A stretch of 47,814 bases of DNA from Euryarchaeota archaeon Ods01 (GCA_028751095.1 JAQZCZ010000004.1:1-47814); one strand, 5' to 3'. Shown: positions 23,975 to 33,440, counted from the stretch's first letter. Numbers and translations: made by a program. Notes: generated by a model not told the origin, from the sequence alone.

Positions 23975-25153
23975 ATGGAAGAACCGAACGTAGGCGAACT
24001 CAAGCCGCCGGAACGCGTCCTTCTCGGTCCCGGTCCGAGCAACGTAAACCCGCGCGTCCTCGGCGCGATGAACACGAGCATCGTCGGACATCTTGACCCT
24101 TACTTCGTCGATATAATGGACGAGGTGCAGGACCTACTGAGGTATCTGTTCCGGACCGACAACGAATGGACCTTACCCGTCAGCGGAACGGGGTCGGCAT
24201 CTATGGAAGCCGCCATCTCGAACCTCGTCGAACCCGGCGACAAGGTTCTCGTTCCCACAAACGGCTACTTCGGCGCGCGTATGGAGGATATGGCACAGCG
24301 CGCCGGCGGCGAGACGGTACATGTCGACGCCCCGTGGGGCGAACCACTCGATGCCGCCGACGTGGAGGAGGCGTTCAACGAACACCAGCCCGATATCTTC
24401 GGCTTCGTACAGGCGGAGACAAGCACCGGCACGCTTCAGCCGGATGTACCGGAACTCGTCGGTATCGCGCATTCGCACGACGCGCTTACTGTCGTTGACA
24501 CCGTTACGTCGCTTGGCGGCGTCGAACTGGAAGTTGACGACTGGGGTATCGATGTCTCGTACTCGGCGGCGCAGAAATGTATCTCCTGTCCGCCCGGCGC
24601 TTCACCTCTCACCCTCAACGACCGCGCGATGGACAAGATACTGTCGCGCGAGACTAAGCCGCGTTGCTGGTATCTCGACCTCGCCGAACTAGAAGACTAC
24701 TGGGGCGACGACCGTTCGTACCACCACACCGCCCCCGTGACGAATATCTTCGGTCTCCGTGAGGCGCTCCGTATTGTCGCCGAGGAGGGTATCGAGGAGC
24801 GCTGGGACCGCCATCTCCGCGTCTCGGGCGCTCTCAAGAACGGAATCGAGGCGATGGGTCTCGAAATGAACTCGCGCGATGACGCATGGCTCCCGACGCT
24901 CAACGCCGTCCGCGTTCCCGACGGCGTTGATGACTCGACGATTCTGCGGCGACTCGTCGAGGAGTACAATATCGAGATTTCGGCTGGACTCGGCGACCTC
25001 GAAGGCGAAATCCTCCGTATCGGCTGTATGGGACATTCGGCGCGCGCGCAGAACGTCCTGTACCTAATCGACGCTCTCGGCGAGATACTGGAGGACGAAG
25101 GCGTCGATGTCAACGCGGGCGAAGCCGTGGCGGCGACGAGCGACGCCCTTTAG
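23975..25153 (+). CDS. Alanine-glyoxylate / serine-pyruvate-type aminotransferase
   Basis: A class V PLP aminotransferase of 392 residues. The opening LLGPGPSNVNPRVLGAMNTSIVGHLDPYF is typical of the alanine-glyoxylate/serine-glyoxylate group. The pyridoxal-binding Asp is in LTVVDTVTSLGGVELEVDDWGIDV, the Schiff-base Lys in SAAQKCISCPPG, and the C-terminal arginine region in ILRIGCMGHSA. It probably links glycine/serine, glyoxylate and alanine pools, which fits the neighbouring one-carbon gene purU. ATG 23975 is supported by CTTTTTA centred 27 nt upstream. Confidence 0.9.
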   Translation: MEEPNVGELKPPERVLLGPGPSNVNPRVLGAMNTSIVGHLDPYFVDIMDEVQDLLRYLFRTDNEWTLPVSGTGSASMEAAISNLVEPGDKVLVPTNGYFGARMEDMAQRAGGETVHVDAPWGEPLDAADVEEAFNEHQPDIFGFVQAETSTGTLQPDVPELVGIAHSHDALTVVDTVTSLGGVELEVDDWGIDVSYSAAQKCISCPPGASPLTLNDRAMDKILSRETKPRCWYLDLAELEDYWGDDRSYHHTAPVTNIFGLREALRIVAEEGIEERWDRHLRVSGALKNGIEAMGLEMNSRDDAWLPTLNAVRVPDGVDDSTILRRLVEEYNIEISAGLGDLEGEILRIGCMGHSARAQNVLYLIDALGEILEDEGVDVNAGEAVAATSDAL

Positions 25154-25162
25154 CGACCGTTC

Positions 25163-25170
25163 GATTTATA
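25163..25170 (+). promoter_or_regulatory. TATA box of the 47-residue membrane protein
   Basis: GATTTATA centred 27 nt before ATG 25194. It is the main evidence that this tiny gene is transcribed. Confidence 0.6.
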
Positions 25171-25193
25171 CGCCCACGTTCCCGACTCTGACC

Positions 25194-25337
25194 ATGGTAG
25201 ACGTCGACATAGAACAGTTCAAGCACGAGTCTTGGCTCACGATACTCGCAACCGCCGTCTCGTACGGCGTTCTCCTTGCGATAATGACCGTCCTCCTGTT
25301 CGTCGTCCCGTACGGTATCTTCCGTTTCTTGCTTTAG
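25194..25337 (+). CDS. Single-span micro membrane protein (47 aa)
   Basis: A tiny predicted gene: MVDVDIEQFKHESWLTIL, then one hydrophobic span (ATAVSYGVLLAIMTVLLFVVPYGIF). The case for it being real is a strong TTTATA element centred 27 nt before the ATG, the usual leaderless spacing here, and a protein-like sequence ending exactly where the convergent dehydrogenase ends (no bases between the two stops). The product is unknown; no family was recognised. Confidence 0.62.
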   Translation: MVDVDIEQFKHESWLTILATAVSYGVLLAIMTVLLFVVPYGIFRFLL

Positions 25338-26372
25338 CTACGTCTCCGAGTCGGGTCGGAGGACGACCTTACCGAACCCGTCGCGTTCCTCAAGCATACG
25401 GTGTCCCTCCGCCGCCTCGCTCATCGGTAGTGTCTCACGCACGCGCGGTTCGAGCGCTCCCTCCCAGACGAGCGAGAGAACGTCGTCCGCCTCCCCGCGT
25501 GTCGCCATCGTGGAGCCGAGTACGTCGAGCTGGTTCCAGAAGATTCTGTTTACGTCGGTCGTCGCGTCCCCGCCCGTCGTCGCGCCGCAGGTGACGAGCC
25601 TTCCGCCCTTTGCGAGCGACGCCAGCGAGTCGCGCCATGTCTCCTTGCCGACATGGTCAACGACGGTATCGACGCCGCGTCCGTCTGTGGCTTCGCGTAC
25701 GGCGTCGGCGAAGTTCTCGTCGGTATAGTCGAAGACGGCTTCTGCGCCGAGTTCGCGCGCCGCCTCCGCCTTCTCTTCGTTCCCTGCGGTCGCGTAGACG
25801 GTCGCCCCTGCGTGCCGCGCTATCTGGACGCAGGCGTGCCCGACGCCTCCCGAAGCGCCGAGGACAAGGACGTTTTCGCCTGCACGCAGTTCGGCGCGCG
25901 TCACGAGCATACGCCACGCCGTTCCGAAGACGAGCGGCGCGGCGGCGGCGGTTTCCCAGCCCACCCCCTCGGGCACGCGCACGAGGTTCTCGGCGGGCAC
26001 GCACGCGCGTTCGGCATGTACGCCCGGGACGTGTTCGCCTATGATATGGTAGTCGACGCAGAGGGGTTCGTCGCCGTCGCGGCAGAACTCACAGTCGCCG
26101 CACGCGACGCCTGCCCAGACGGCGACTCGGTCACCCTCATCGAAACGCGTCTCGCCGCCGTCGCGTACTACGCCAGCGGCGTCGCTACCTGGGACATGCG
26201 GCATACTGAGGTCTATACCTGGCAGACCGCGGCGCGTCCATACGTCGAGATGGTTGAGCGCCGCCGCCTTCACGTCCACGAGTACCTCTCCGTCTCCGCG
26301 CTCAGGTTCGTCGCGTTCGGCGTACTCGATAACGTCGCGTTCTCCGTGGTCCGTAAACTGTACTGCGCGCAT
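25338..26372 (-). CDS. Zinc-type alcohol dehydrogenase / quinone oxidoreductase family protein
   Basis: A medium-chain dehydrogenase/reductase of 344 residues. The N-terminal GroES-like domain has LNHLDVWTRRGLPG and the structural zinc cluster CGDCEFCRDGDEPLC. The Rossmann domain has the NAD(P) loop LGASGGVGHACVQIA. The catalytic-zinc position reads N-H (ALNHLDVW), not the C-H of classical alcohol dehydrogenases, so the reaction could be NAD(P)H-dependent reduction of an enone or quinone. Its promoter CTATTAGT is about 24 nt before the ATG at 26372. It meets the micro-protein gene end to end. Confidence 0.86.
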   Translation of the reverse strand: MRAVQFTDHGERDVIEYAERDEPERGDGEVLVDVKAAALNHLDVWTRRGLPGIDLSMPHVPGSDAAGVVRDGGETRFDEGDRVAVWAGVACGDCEFCRDGDEPLCVDYHIIGEHVPGVHAERACVPAENLVRVPEGVGWETAAAAPLVFGTAWRMLVTRAELRAGENVLVLGASGGVGHACVQIARHAGATVYATAGNEEKAEAARELGAEAVFDYTDENFADAVREATDGRGVDTVVDHVGKETWRDSLASLAKGGRLVTCGATTGGDATTDVNRIFWNQLDVLGSTMATRGEADDVLSLVWEGALEPRVRETLPMSEAAEGHRMLEERDGFGKVVLRPDSET

Positions 26373-26432
26373 GTACTGAACTGTCGCCTCGGACTAATAG
26401 ATGTACCTACGTCTAACGTCGAAGGTCGTGTC

Positions 26433-28742
26433 TCAGACCTGTCCTTGCGACGTTTCCTGCCTAAGACGGTTGATGATAGACTGACGTATTGACCTCGGCG
26501 CGCCCCCCTCTCCACGGACTATTACGACGGTGCCTGATGCGTTTTCGCCTATCTTTTCGGGCAGGGTGCCAAACACGGTTCTTTCGACGACGCTGAGACG
26601 TGTCGCGCCGACATAGACCGTATCGAACCTGTCGGCGGTTGCGAGGAGAGTCTCCTCGGCGTCGTCGGCGACCATCACTTCGGCTTCGTACTCGTCGGGT
26701 TCGAGTCCTGCTTCCTCGGCGCTTTCCTCTATCAGGCGTTGCCCGCGCTCGACGAGTTCGTCGTCTTCGGTTTCGTCGTCGTCATCCCTCTCCTGAACGT
26801 TTACCAGCGTCAGGGTTGCGCCTTCCTCTGCGCGTACCGAGTAGGCGGCGTGTTCGACCGCGACGGGAGCGTGCGGACCGCCGCCGACGAAGACCGCGGC
26901 GTCGCCTATCTCGTCGTTACGTTGCTTGACCAGACGTATTTCGCACGGTGCCTTCTCGACTATCGGGTCGATGTTGGAGCCGAGAACGTTCTCGCGTAGC
27001 TTTCGTCTGCCGTGCCAACCCATCACGATTTCGTCCGCCTGTTCGTCGTTTACTATGTCGAGTACGGCGTCGCTAACGTCGTGCGCAACGACGGCGTGCG
27101 TCCGTAGCCCGACCCCGAGTTCCTCGGTGATTTCGCGCGCTTTCTCTAGGAGTTCGCGTTGTCTCTCCAGCCGTTCTTCCTCGAAGGCGACCTCCTGTGA
27201 GAGCGATGTCTGGTAGGGGACCGTCAGAACGTTTACCGCAACTATCTCGGCGTCGACGTGTCTCGAAGCGCTCGACGCTGCCATCTGAAGAAGCCCTCTC
27301 TCTTCCTCGGGACGCGCAACGGGAACCACGACGCGGTAGGGGCGGTCCTTCTGTTCCTTCTCTATTCCCGTTGCGACCGCCTCGCGCAGTATACCTTCGC
27401 GTTCGACCTGTTTGCGTCCGTAGACGAGGTACCATGCGAATCCGAGTACGACGATTCCGACGCCGCCGATGAGCGGAAGCGTGTCCATCTGTGTCAGTAT
27501 GCCGACCCCGCCGACGACGCCGAATATCTGCACCCACGGGTAAGCGGGCGACCTGAAATCGGGTTCGTACCAGACGGGGTCGCGTACGCGGAAGGCGACG
27601 AGCGCGATGTTGACGAGGACGTAAACGACTATCTGGAACGCGCCCGCCGTCTTAGCGATTTCCTCGACGGGGAGAGTGAGAATGATTACGAGCATCGCAC
27701 CGCCCGTGATGAGTATCGCAACAACGGGCGTATGGAGGCGGTCGTTGACGCTACCGAAGAACTCCGGAAGGAGGTCGTCACGGCTTAGAGCGAAGGGGTA
27801 ACGCGATGCCGTCAGTATACCCGCGTTCGCGGTGCTGATGAGGGCGAGCATCGCGGCGAGAACGATAAGGACGACGCCCGCGAATCCGAAGAACGGCTCT
27901 ACGGCGTCAACCATCGGCGTCTCGCTTCCTGCGAGAAGGTCTGGTTCAACGACGCCGACGAGGACGGCGACGATGAGGGCGTACAGGACCGTCGTAATAC
28001 CGAGCGAGAGGAGAAGTCCGAGAGGAAGGTTACGTCCCGGGTCCTCTATCTCCTCCGAGACGGCGGCGACCTTAGTGACGCCACCGTACGAGATGAGAAC
28101 CATCGCCGTAGCGCCGAGAAGTCCGACCGTACCCTCGTCGAAGAAGCCTTCGTAGCCCTCGGTTTCGATATTTGGGAGGCTGAAGGCGACGAAGGCGGCG
28201 AGTATAAACAGCATGATGATGACCATCACCGTCTGAATGCCACCCGTCTGCTTGACGCCGAAGATATTGATGGCGATGAGAATAACGCCGACCGTGACGG
28301 CGAGCATCTCCATGCCTGGAAGCGTTATTGCCGAACCGACGTAGGGTGCGGCGAAGGGCAGACCGAACTCGTACGTCGGTAGCGGACGGACGGCGACGAC
28401 GTACGCCATGCCGCCGACGAGCGCCAGAGCGCCCTTGAACATCAGCATCAGCCACGTTCCGAGTCCGGCAACTGTACCCGCGCCGGGACCCATGCCGCGC
28501 TCGATGAAGATATAGTCACCTCCTGCCTCGGGCATCGCGGTTCCAAGTTCAGCGATACTGACCGCGGCGGGGAGGACGAGGACAGCGGCGAGGACGAAGG
28601 CGAGTATGACGGCGGGACCGGCTTCCGCCATCGCTAATCCCGGGAGAATAAAGATGCCGCTACCTATCATCGCCCCCATGCTGATGGCGACGACCGACGC
28701 TAGCCCTAGGTCGCGTTTCAGCTCTTGTTCTTGCTCCGGCAT
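26433..28742 (-). CDS. APC-superfamily amino acid permease fused to two universal stress protein domains
   Basis: A 769-residue fusion. Residues about 1-445 are an amino acid/polyamine/organocation permease with about 12 membrane helices (LGLASVVAISMGAMIGSGIFILPG in helix 1 carries the substrate-binding unwound GSGIF). A first UspA domain follows at about 470-610 (PYRVVVPVARPEEERG ... MGWHGRRKLRENVLGS, a complete ATP-binding G-x2-G-x9-GS motif), and a second, more degenerate one at about 615-750. The cytoplasmic Usp pair probably gates transport by nucleotide or stress state (inference). It is divergent from a UspA plus a second fusion permease at 28932-31716. The substrate is not predictable; cationic amino acids are common in this group. 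Confidence 0.9.
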   Translation of the reverse strand: MPEQEQELKRDLGLASVVAISMGAMIGSGIFILPGLAMAEAGPAVILAFVLAAVLVLPAAVSIAELGTAMPEAGGDYIFIERGMGPGAGTVAGLGTWLMLMFKGALALVGGMAYVVAVRPLPTYEFGLPFAAPYVGSAITLPGMEMLAVTVGVILIAINIFGVKQTGGIQTVMVIIMLFILAAFVAFSLPNIETEGYEGFFDEGTVGLLGATAMVLISYGGVTKVAAVSEEIEDPGRNLPLGLLLSLGITTVLYALIVAVLVGVVEPDLLAGSETPMVDAVEPFFGFAGVVLIVLAAMLALISTANAGILTASRYPFALSRDDLLPEFFGSVNDRLHTPVVAILITGGAMLVIILTLPVEEIAKTAGAFQIVVYVLVNIALVAFRVRDPVWYEPDFRSPAYPWVQIFGVVGGVGILTQMDTLPLIGGVGIVVLGFAWYLVYGRKQVEREGILREAVATGIEKEQKDRPYRVVVPVARPEEERGLLQMAASSASRHVDAEIVAVNVLTVPYQTSLSQEVAFEEERLERQRELLEKAREITEELGVGLRTHAVVAHDVSDAVLDIVNDEQADEIVMGWHGRRKLRENVLGSNIDPIVEKAPCEIRLVKQRNDEIGDAAVFVGGGPHAPVAVEHAAYSVRAEEGATLTLVNVQERDDDDETEDDELVERGQRLIEESAEEAGLEPDEYEAEVMVADDAEETLLATADRFDTVYVGATRLSVVERTVFGTLPEKIGENASGTVVIVRGEGGAPRSIRQSIINRLRQETSQGQV

Positions 28743-28931
28743 TGTTTGGTGGTAAGACCTTGTTTGGAAGTTTCCCTGCTATTACATAATGTTTAGTATT
28801 CTCTACAGTATGTTCAGTTCCACCGCTCTGTTTAGTATGTCTTAATCTTAATTACATATAGGTATCTACAACGTTCAAAAAGACCCGTCCGAAGCGGTGG
28901 TATTATTACATCCCGTTCCCAAACGGGTTCC
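28743..28931. promoter_or_regulatory. AT-rich divergent promoter region between two Usp-permease units
   Basis: A 189-base intergenic region, clearly AT-richer than its surroundings. It contains GTTTAGTAT twice (28791-28799 and 28830-28838) and ATTACAT three times (around 28781, 28851 and 28905). TATTATTA at 28901-28908 is centred 28 nt before the uspA GTG. The repeats may be operator sites that co-regulate the divergent transcripts. Confidence 0.55.
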
Positions 28932-29354
28932 GTGAAACTAACCGGAACCGTCGTTATACCTCTAGCCAGTCCCGACGACGCGTCGACGACGGCGCGCGCC
29001 GCTGCCCCGTATCTCGGCACCGCCGACAAGGTAGTTCTCACCTACGTCGTCGAGAAGGGCGGCGGAGCACCCGATAAGGCTTCGCTTGAACAGATGGAGG
29101 GATACGCCGAGAAGGTCTTTGACGCCGCGCGTGAGGAACTCGCTGACGCCGAAACGGAGGTCGAGACACGCGTCCTCTACGGTACCAGCATATCCAAGAC
29201 AGTCTTCGACCTCTGTGACGAAGTCGGCGCTTCGTCGGTCGCTCTCGTCCCACGCGAGTCGAACCGTCTGTTCAAACTGCTCGTGGGTGACAGGGTCCGT
29301 CCGTTTATCGAGGACAACGACATACCTGTAGTTGTCTTCCCCTCCGATGACTGA
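28932..29354 (+). CDS. Universal stress protein UspA family
   Basis: A free-standing Usp domain of 140 residues starting at GTG 28932. The opening KLTGTVVIPLASPDDASTTARAAAPYLG is a typical first strand and helix. The C-terminal half has VALVPRESNRLFKLLVGDRVRPFIEDNDIPVVVFP, where the ATP-binding glycine motif is degraded, so it may not bind ATP. It overlaps the downstream permease-Usp fusion by 8 bases, so both are made from one message. The promoter TATTATTA is centred 28 nt upstream, fitting a leaderless transcript. Confidence 0.88.
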   Translation: MKLTGTVVIPLASPDDASTTARAAAPYLGTADKVVLTYVVEKGGGAPDKASLEQMEGYAEKVFDAAREELADAETEVETRVLYGTSISKTVFDLCDEVGASSVALVPRESNRLFKLLVGDRVRPFIEDNDIPVVVFPSDD

Positions 29355-31716
29355 CCCCGACGACGAACTCGCCAAGGACCTAGGTCTCCTTTCGGCGCTT
29401 ACCATCGGCATAGGGACGATGATAGGCGCGGGTATCTTCATCCTCCCCGGCGTCGCGGCACGTGAAGCCGGACCACTCGTCGTCGTCTCTTTCGTAATCG
29501 GTGGCGGTATAGCCATGATTAATGCCTTCGCCGTCGCCGAACTCGGTACTGCGATGCCCAAGGCGGGGGGCGCTTACTACTGGATAAACCGCGCTCTTGG
29601 ACCGCTGTTCGGGAGTATCGCCGGACTGGGTGACTGGATGGGTCTCGCGTTTGCGTCCGCGTTCTACTGCATAGGATTCGGCGGATATCTTTCTGACCTC
29701 CTCGAAGACGTTGCGGTTACCATCCCCGCCGTAGGCAGTGTATCGCTCGCGCTGCCTTCCATCGAACTCGCAACGGTCAGTCTCCCCAGTATTACTGTAC
29801 CCGAGGTAAGCATCCTCGGCGTCGAGGCTTTGGGCTTCTCACTTCTCGGATGGTCGTTCACCCTCGGACTCACCGACGTACAGGTCGGCGCACTTATCGC
29901 CGCCGTCATCTTCGTTGGAATCAACTACATCGGCGCGAAGGAGACGGGTAGCATACAGACGGTTATCGTCCTCCTTCTCCTGGGCATACTGACCGTATTC
30001 GCGGTTGCGGGATTCCTCTCCTTCGACTACTCCCTGATTGAAGGCGACCTCGCTCCTGAGGGTGCCGGCGCGATTCTCCCGGGCACCGCGCTCGTCTTCG
30101 TTGCCTTCCTCGGATACGCTAAGATAGGAACCGTCGCGGAGGAGATGAAGAACCCGGGGCGCAACCTACCGCTCGCCGTCATCGGAAGCGTTGCTATCGT
30201 CACCGTTATCTACGCCGTCCTCGTCGGAATCATGGTCGGCGTCGTTCCGTGGGACGAACTTGACAGGTTCACGCCCGTGTCGCAGGTCGCCGAGATAGCC
30301 TTCTTCGGACCGCTCGCCGCCGTCGGTCTCGGACTCGTTACCTTCGCCGCCCTCCTCGCTACGGCGTCGTCGGCGAACGCCTCGATACTTTCGTCCGCAC
30401 GTATCAACTTCGCCATGGGACGCGACAAGATAGTCGGCTCTTGGCTCAACGAGATTCATCCGCGTTTTGCGACGCCGTACCGTTCCATCGCCGTTACGGG
30501 CGCGATAATCTTCCTGTTCATCACACTCGGCACCGTCGAGGCTCTCGCACAGGCGGCGAGCGTCCTACATCTCATCGTCTACGCGCTCACCAACCTCGCT
30601 CTAATCACCTTCCGACAGTCGAACCTTCCCGAGTACGACCCTGACTTCACCGTCCCGCTCTACCCCGTGACGCCCATACTCGGTGCGGCGCTGTCCCTCG
30701 GACTCATCTACTTCATGGAGCCACAGCAGATACGTCTGAGCATATACTTCATCATCGGCGCTCTGCTCTGGTACGCGGTTTACGCGCGCCGACATACCAA
30801 GGACGCCGGACTGCTCGCCGAGTACGTGCGCGAGGAGTCGGACGAACTCCCCGACGCCGCCGTCTCGGCGACCGAAGCCGTCTCGCCCGACGAGTACCGT
30901 GTCATGGTACCCGTCTCGAACCCGCGGACCGAACGCGACCTCGTCGAACTCGGTGGCGCGATTGCGAAGGCAAAAGACGGTAAGCTCGTCGCCGTACACG
31001 TCGTCACCGTCCCCGACCAGACTCCTCTGCACGTCGCCGCAGAGTCGGAGGCGTTCGAGGACGGCGACCACCGCCTCCTCGAAAGCGCTCGTGAACACGC
31101 CGAGGAGACCGGCGTACCTGTCGAGACGCATACGGTCTTCTCCCACAGGACGCTTGAACAGGTCTTTGACTCGGCTCGGAAACACGAAGCCGACCTCGTC
31201 GTCATGGGCTGGGGGGACGAAGGACGCCTTTCGACGGGGCGCGCCGGAACAGTCACCGACGAACTTGCTCAGAACCTACCGTGCGACTTCCTCGTCTTCG
31301 ACGACCGCGACCGTGACGCCTCACGCGTCCTGTTCCCGACCGCGGGAGGCGTCCACTCCGAACTCGGAGCCGAGGTCGCCCGCGCCTTACGCGACACCGT
31401 CGGCTCGGAGATACGTCTCCTGCATGTTGCTGACGACCCTGACGAGGGCGAGCGGTTCCTCGAAGAATGGGCGGCGGAGAACGGCTTGGACGATGCCGAA
31501 CGCGTCGTCGTCTCGGGTGACGTAGAGGAGGCGATAGAAACCGAGGCTGAGGACGCTTCACTCCTCCTCATCGGCGCGGTTGGTGAGGGACTCCTGTCCC
31601 GTCTCGTCGGCGGCTCTCTCGTTTACGACGTAATCAACGACGTTGACACATCCGTGATAATCGCTGAGAAGGCGCGTAACCGTTCAGTTCTCGAACGTAT
31701 ATTCGGCGACGACTGA
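29347..31716 (+). CDS. APC-superfamily permease fused to two universal stress protein domains (second copy)
   Basis: A 789-residue paralogue of the gene at 26433. The permease part (about 1-470) begins LGLLSALTIGIGTMIGAGIFILPGVAAREAGP. It differs in a longer insert after helix 3 (about residues 105-185), rich in beta/hydrophobic SLPSITVPEVS segments. Usp domain 1 spans about 515-650 and Usp domain 2 about 655-789; the latter has an intact nucleotide motif (GAVGEGLLSRLVGGS). The start at ATG 29347 overlaps the uspA stop. The ATP-motif integrity is reversed relative to the divergent copy, suggesting that each fusion keeps one nucleotide-competent Usp. The substrate is unknown. Confidence 0.9.
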   Translation: MTDPDDELAKDLGLLSALTIGIGTMIGAGIFILPGVAAREAGPLVVVSFVIGGGIAMINAFAVAELGTAMPKAGGAYYWINRALGPLFGSIAGLGDWMGLAFASAFYCIGFGGYLSDLLEDVAVTIPAVGSVSLALPSIELATVSLPSITVPEVSILGVEALGFSLLGWSFTLGLTDVQVGALIAAVIFVGINYIGAKETGSIQTVIVLLLLGILTVFAVAGFLSFDYSLIEGDLAPEGAGAILPGTALVFVAFLGYAKIGTVAEEMKNPGRNLPLAVIGSVAIVTVIYAVLVGIMVGVVPWDELDRFTPVSQVAEIAFFGPLAAVGLGLVTFAALLATASSANASILSSARINFAMGRDKIVGSWLNEIHPRFATPYRSIAVTGAIIFLFITLGTVEALAQAASVLHLIVYALTNLALITFRQSNLPEYDPDFTVPLYPVTPILGAALSLGLIYFMEPQQIRLSIYFIIGALLWYAVYARRHTKDAGLLAEYVREESDELPDAAVSATEAVSPDEYRVMVPVSNPRTERDLVELGGAIAKAKDGKLVAVHVVTVPDQTPLHVAAESEAFEDGDHRLLESAREHAEETGVPVETHTVFSHRTLEQVFDSARKHEADLVVMGWGDEGRLSTGRAGTVTDELAQNLPCDFLVFDDRDRDASRVLFPTAGGVHSELGAEVARALRDTVGSEIRLLHVADDPDEGERFLEEWAAENGLDDAERVVVSGDVEEAIETEAEDASLLLIGAVGEGLLSRLVGGSLVYDVINDVDTSVIIAEKARNRSVLERIFGDD

Positions 31717-31755
31717 CTCAGAAAGACATTTGTCTCCGCCTTCAGTAGACGGACT

Positions 31756-33408
31756 GTGAAAGACAGTCTCCGTCGACGCCTTGGACTCTACGCCGCCATC
31801 GTCTTCGTGGTTATCGTCACCTACTCGGCGATATACCAGTGGGCGATGCTGACGCTCGCGGGAGAACGTATCTCGTTCGTCCATTCGCTCCGCGTCGTAA
31901 TAGAGATACTCTCGACGGCGGGGTTTGGAGGAGATACTGACGCGTGGGAACACAGCGATGTCCTCGGCTTCTTCGTACTCGTGATGAACCTCACCGGTGT
32001 CCTCCTCGTCTTCATCGGACTGCCGCTTTCCGCCGTTCCTCTGTTCCGACGGGCGTTACAGACCGGTCCTCCGACCACCACCGACCTTACCGACCACGTC
32101 ATAATCTGTTCCTACTCCGAACGCGATGAGGTCCTCCGTAACGAACTCGAATCGGTTGGGGTCCCGTACCTCTACATAGACGAAGACCCTGAACTCGTCT
32201 CCGAACTCGTTGACGACGGACTAGACGCGATACATGGGGACCCCGAGAAGGTCGAGACTCTACGTAACGCCAACATCGAGGAGGCGCGTACCCTCGTAGC
32301 CGACGTTGACGACGAAACTAACCCGACCGTCATAATCTCCGCCAACCGTGCCAACCCTGACCTACGTGTCGTAAGCCTCGCTACCGACGCCGAGGCGGCG
32401 CAGTACCACAGGTACGCGGGTGCGGACGAGGTCGTTCAGTCGCGTAAGGTCCTCGCCGAGAGCCTCGCTATGCACGCGACCTCGTCGCTCGCCGAGGAGT
32501 TCCGCGAAGCTATCAAAATCGAGAACGGGGTAGAGATAAAGGAGCTTCTCGTACAGGAGGGAAGCGACCTCGCGGGAAAGACACTCGGCGAGGTCAAGGT
32601 GTTCGACGACAAGAACGTCACCGTAATCGGCGGCTGGTTCGGCGGGAAGTTCGTCGTCTCGCCCGAAGCCGAGACGGTAATCGAGGACAACAGCATCCTA
32701 CTCGTCGTCGGTAAGGAGGAACGCCTCAACGAACTGAAGGCTCGTCCAATCGCCGAACACGGCGAAGACGAAAGCTCCGAGGTCGTTGTCTGTGGCTACG
32801 GCTCGGTCGGTCGCGCCGTAGCCGACGAACTTAGGAAACGGGGCGTCGATGTCACTGCCGTCGACAAGCAGAACCGACGAGGAGTCGACGTTGTCGGCGA
32901 CATAACCGAGCCGCAGACGCTTCTCGAAGCCGGAGTCCGTGACGCCCGCGCCGTCGTCATAGCTATCGATGTCGACACCCCTGCCATCTACTCGTCGATA
33001 GTTATCAATCAGATTGCCCCTGACGTAGAGATAGTCGCCCGTGCTGGGGGTGCTGAGAGCGTCTGGAAGCTCTACAACGCCGGTGCCGACTACGTCCTTT
33101 CGCTCCCTACTGTCACGGGCGAACTCCTCGCCTCGATTCTCATCCACGAGAAGGAGATTCTGACCGCCCAGTCGCATTTCGACTTCAGGCGCACTGAGGC
33201 ACCCGCTCTCGTCGGCAAGACGTTCGCTGATGTCAGCCTCCGCAACGAAACCGGATGTACCGTCGTAGCCGTGGAACGCGACGGCGAGCTAATCACCCAG
33301 CTCGGCGGCGAGTTCACCGTTCAGGAGGGCGACGTTCTCGTAGCCGCCGGAAGCGAGGAGTCGCTCGAACGCCTCACCGAGTTCGTCCGCCGAGGGGTCT
33401 TAGAGTAA
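31756..33408 (+). CDS. Two-helix potassium channel with two RCK (TrkA-N/TrkA-C) units
   Basis: A 550-residue Kch-type channel protein. There are two membrane helices (about 10-30 and 70-95), and between them a pore region whose filter reads STAGFGGD, a variant of the TVGYGD signature. Then come two tandem RCK modules: TrkA-N (HVIICSYSERDEV) with TrkA-C (about 255-335), and TrkA-N (EVVVCGYGSVGRA) with TrkA-C (about 465-550). Only the second Rossmann loop keeps GxGxxG. Such double-RCK channels gate potassium flux by nucleotide or ion binding, important for osmotic balance in a salt-in halophile. The start is GTG 31756, 39 bases after the permease-Usp gene; a T-rich ACATTTGTC at about -26 suggests its own promoter. 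Confidence 0.9.
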   Translation: MKDSLRRRLGLYAAIVFVVIVTYSAIYQWAMLTLAGERISFVHSLRVVIEILSTAGFGGDTDAWEHSDVLGFFVLVMNLTGVLLVFIGLPLSAVPLFRRALQTGPPTTTDLTDHVIICSYSERDEVLRNELESVGVPYLYIDEDPELVSELVDDGLDAIHGDPEKVETLRNANIEEARTLVADVDDETNPTVIISANRANPDLRVVSLATDAEAAQYHRYAGADEVVQSRKVLAESLAMHATSSLAEEFREAIKIENGVEIKELLVQEGSDLAGKTLGEVKVFDDKNVTVIGGWFGGKFVVSPEAETVIEDNSILLVVGKEERLNELKARPIAEHGEDESSEVVVCGYGSVGRAVADELRKRGVDVTAVDKQNRRGVDVVGDITEPQTLLEAGVRDARAVVIAIDVDTPAIYSSIVINQIAPDVEIVARAGGAESVWKLYNAGADYVLSLPTVTGELLASILIHEKEILTAQSHFDFRRTEAPALVGKTFADVSLRNETGCTVVAVERDGELITQLGGEFTVQEGDVLVAAGSEESLERLTEFVRRGVLE

Positions 33409-33440
33409 ACGTTTTCGGAGGCGCGGACGTACCGCCTCAC

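Noticed and set aside
25653-26492. A 279-codon open frame on the plus strand opposite the alcohol dehydrogenase
   Set aside because: It is exactly antisense to a well-supported enzyme gene; in this GC-rich, codon-biased DNA the antisense frames stay open. No motif and no promoter.
31269-31571. Minus-strand 100-codon frame inside the second permease-Usp gene
   Set aside because: Ser/Arg-rich shadow frame without start context or homology.
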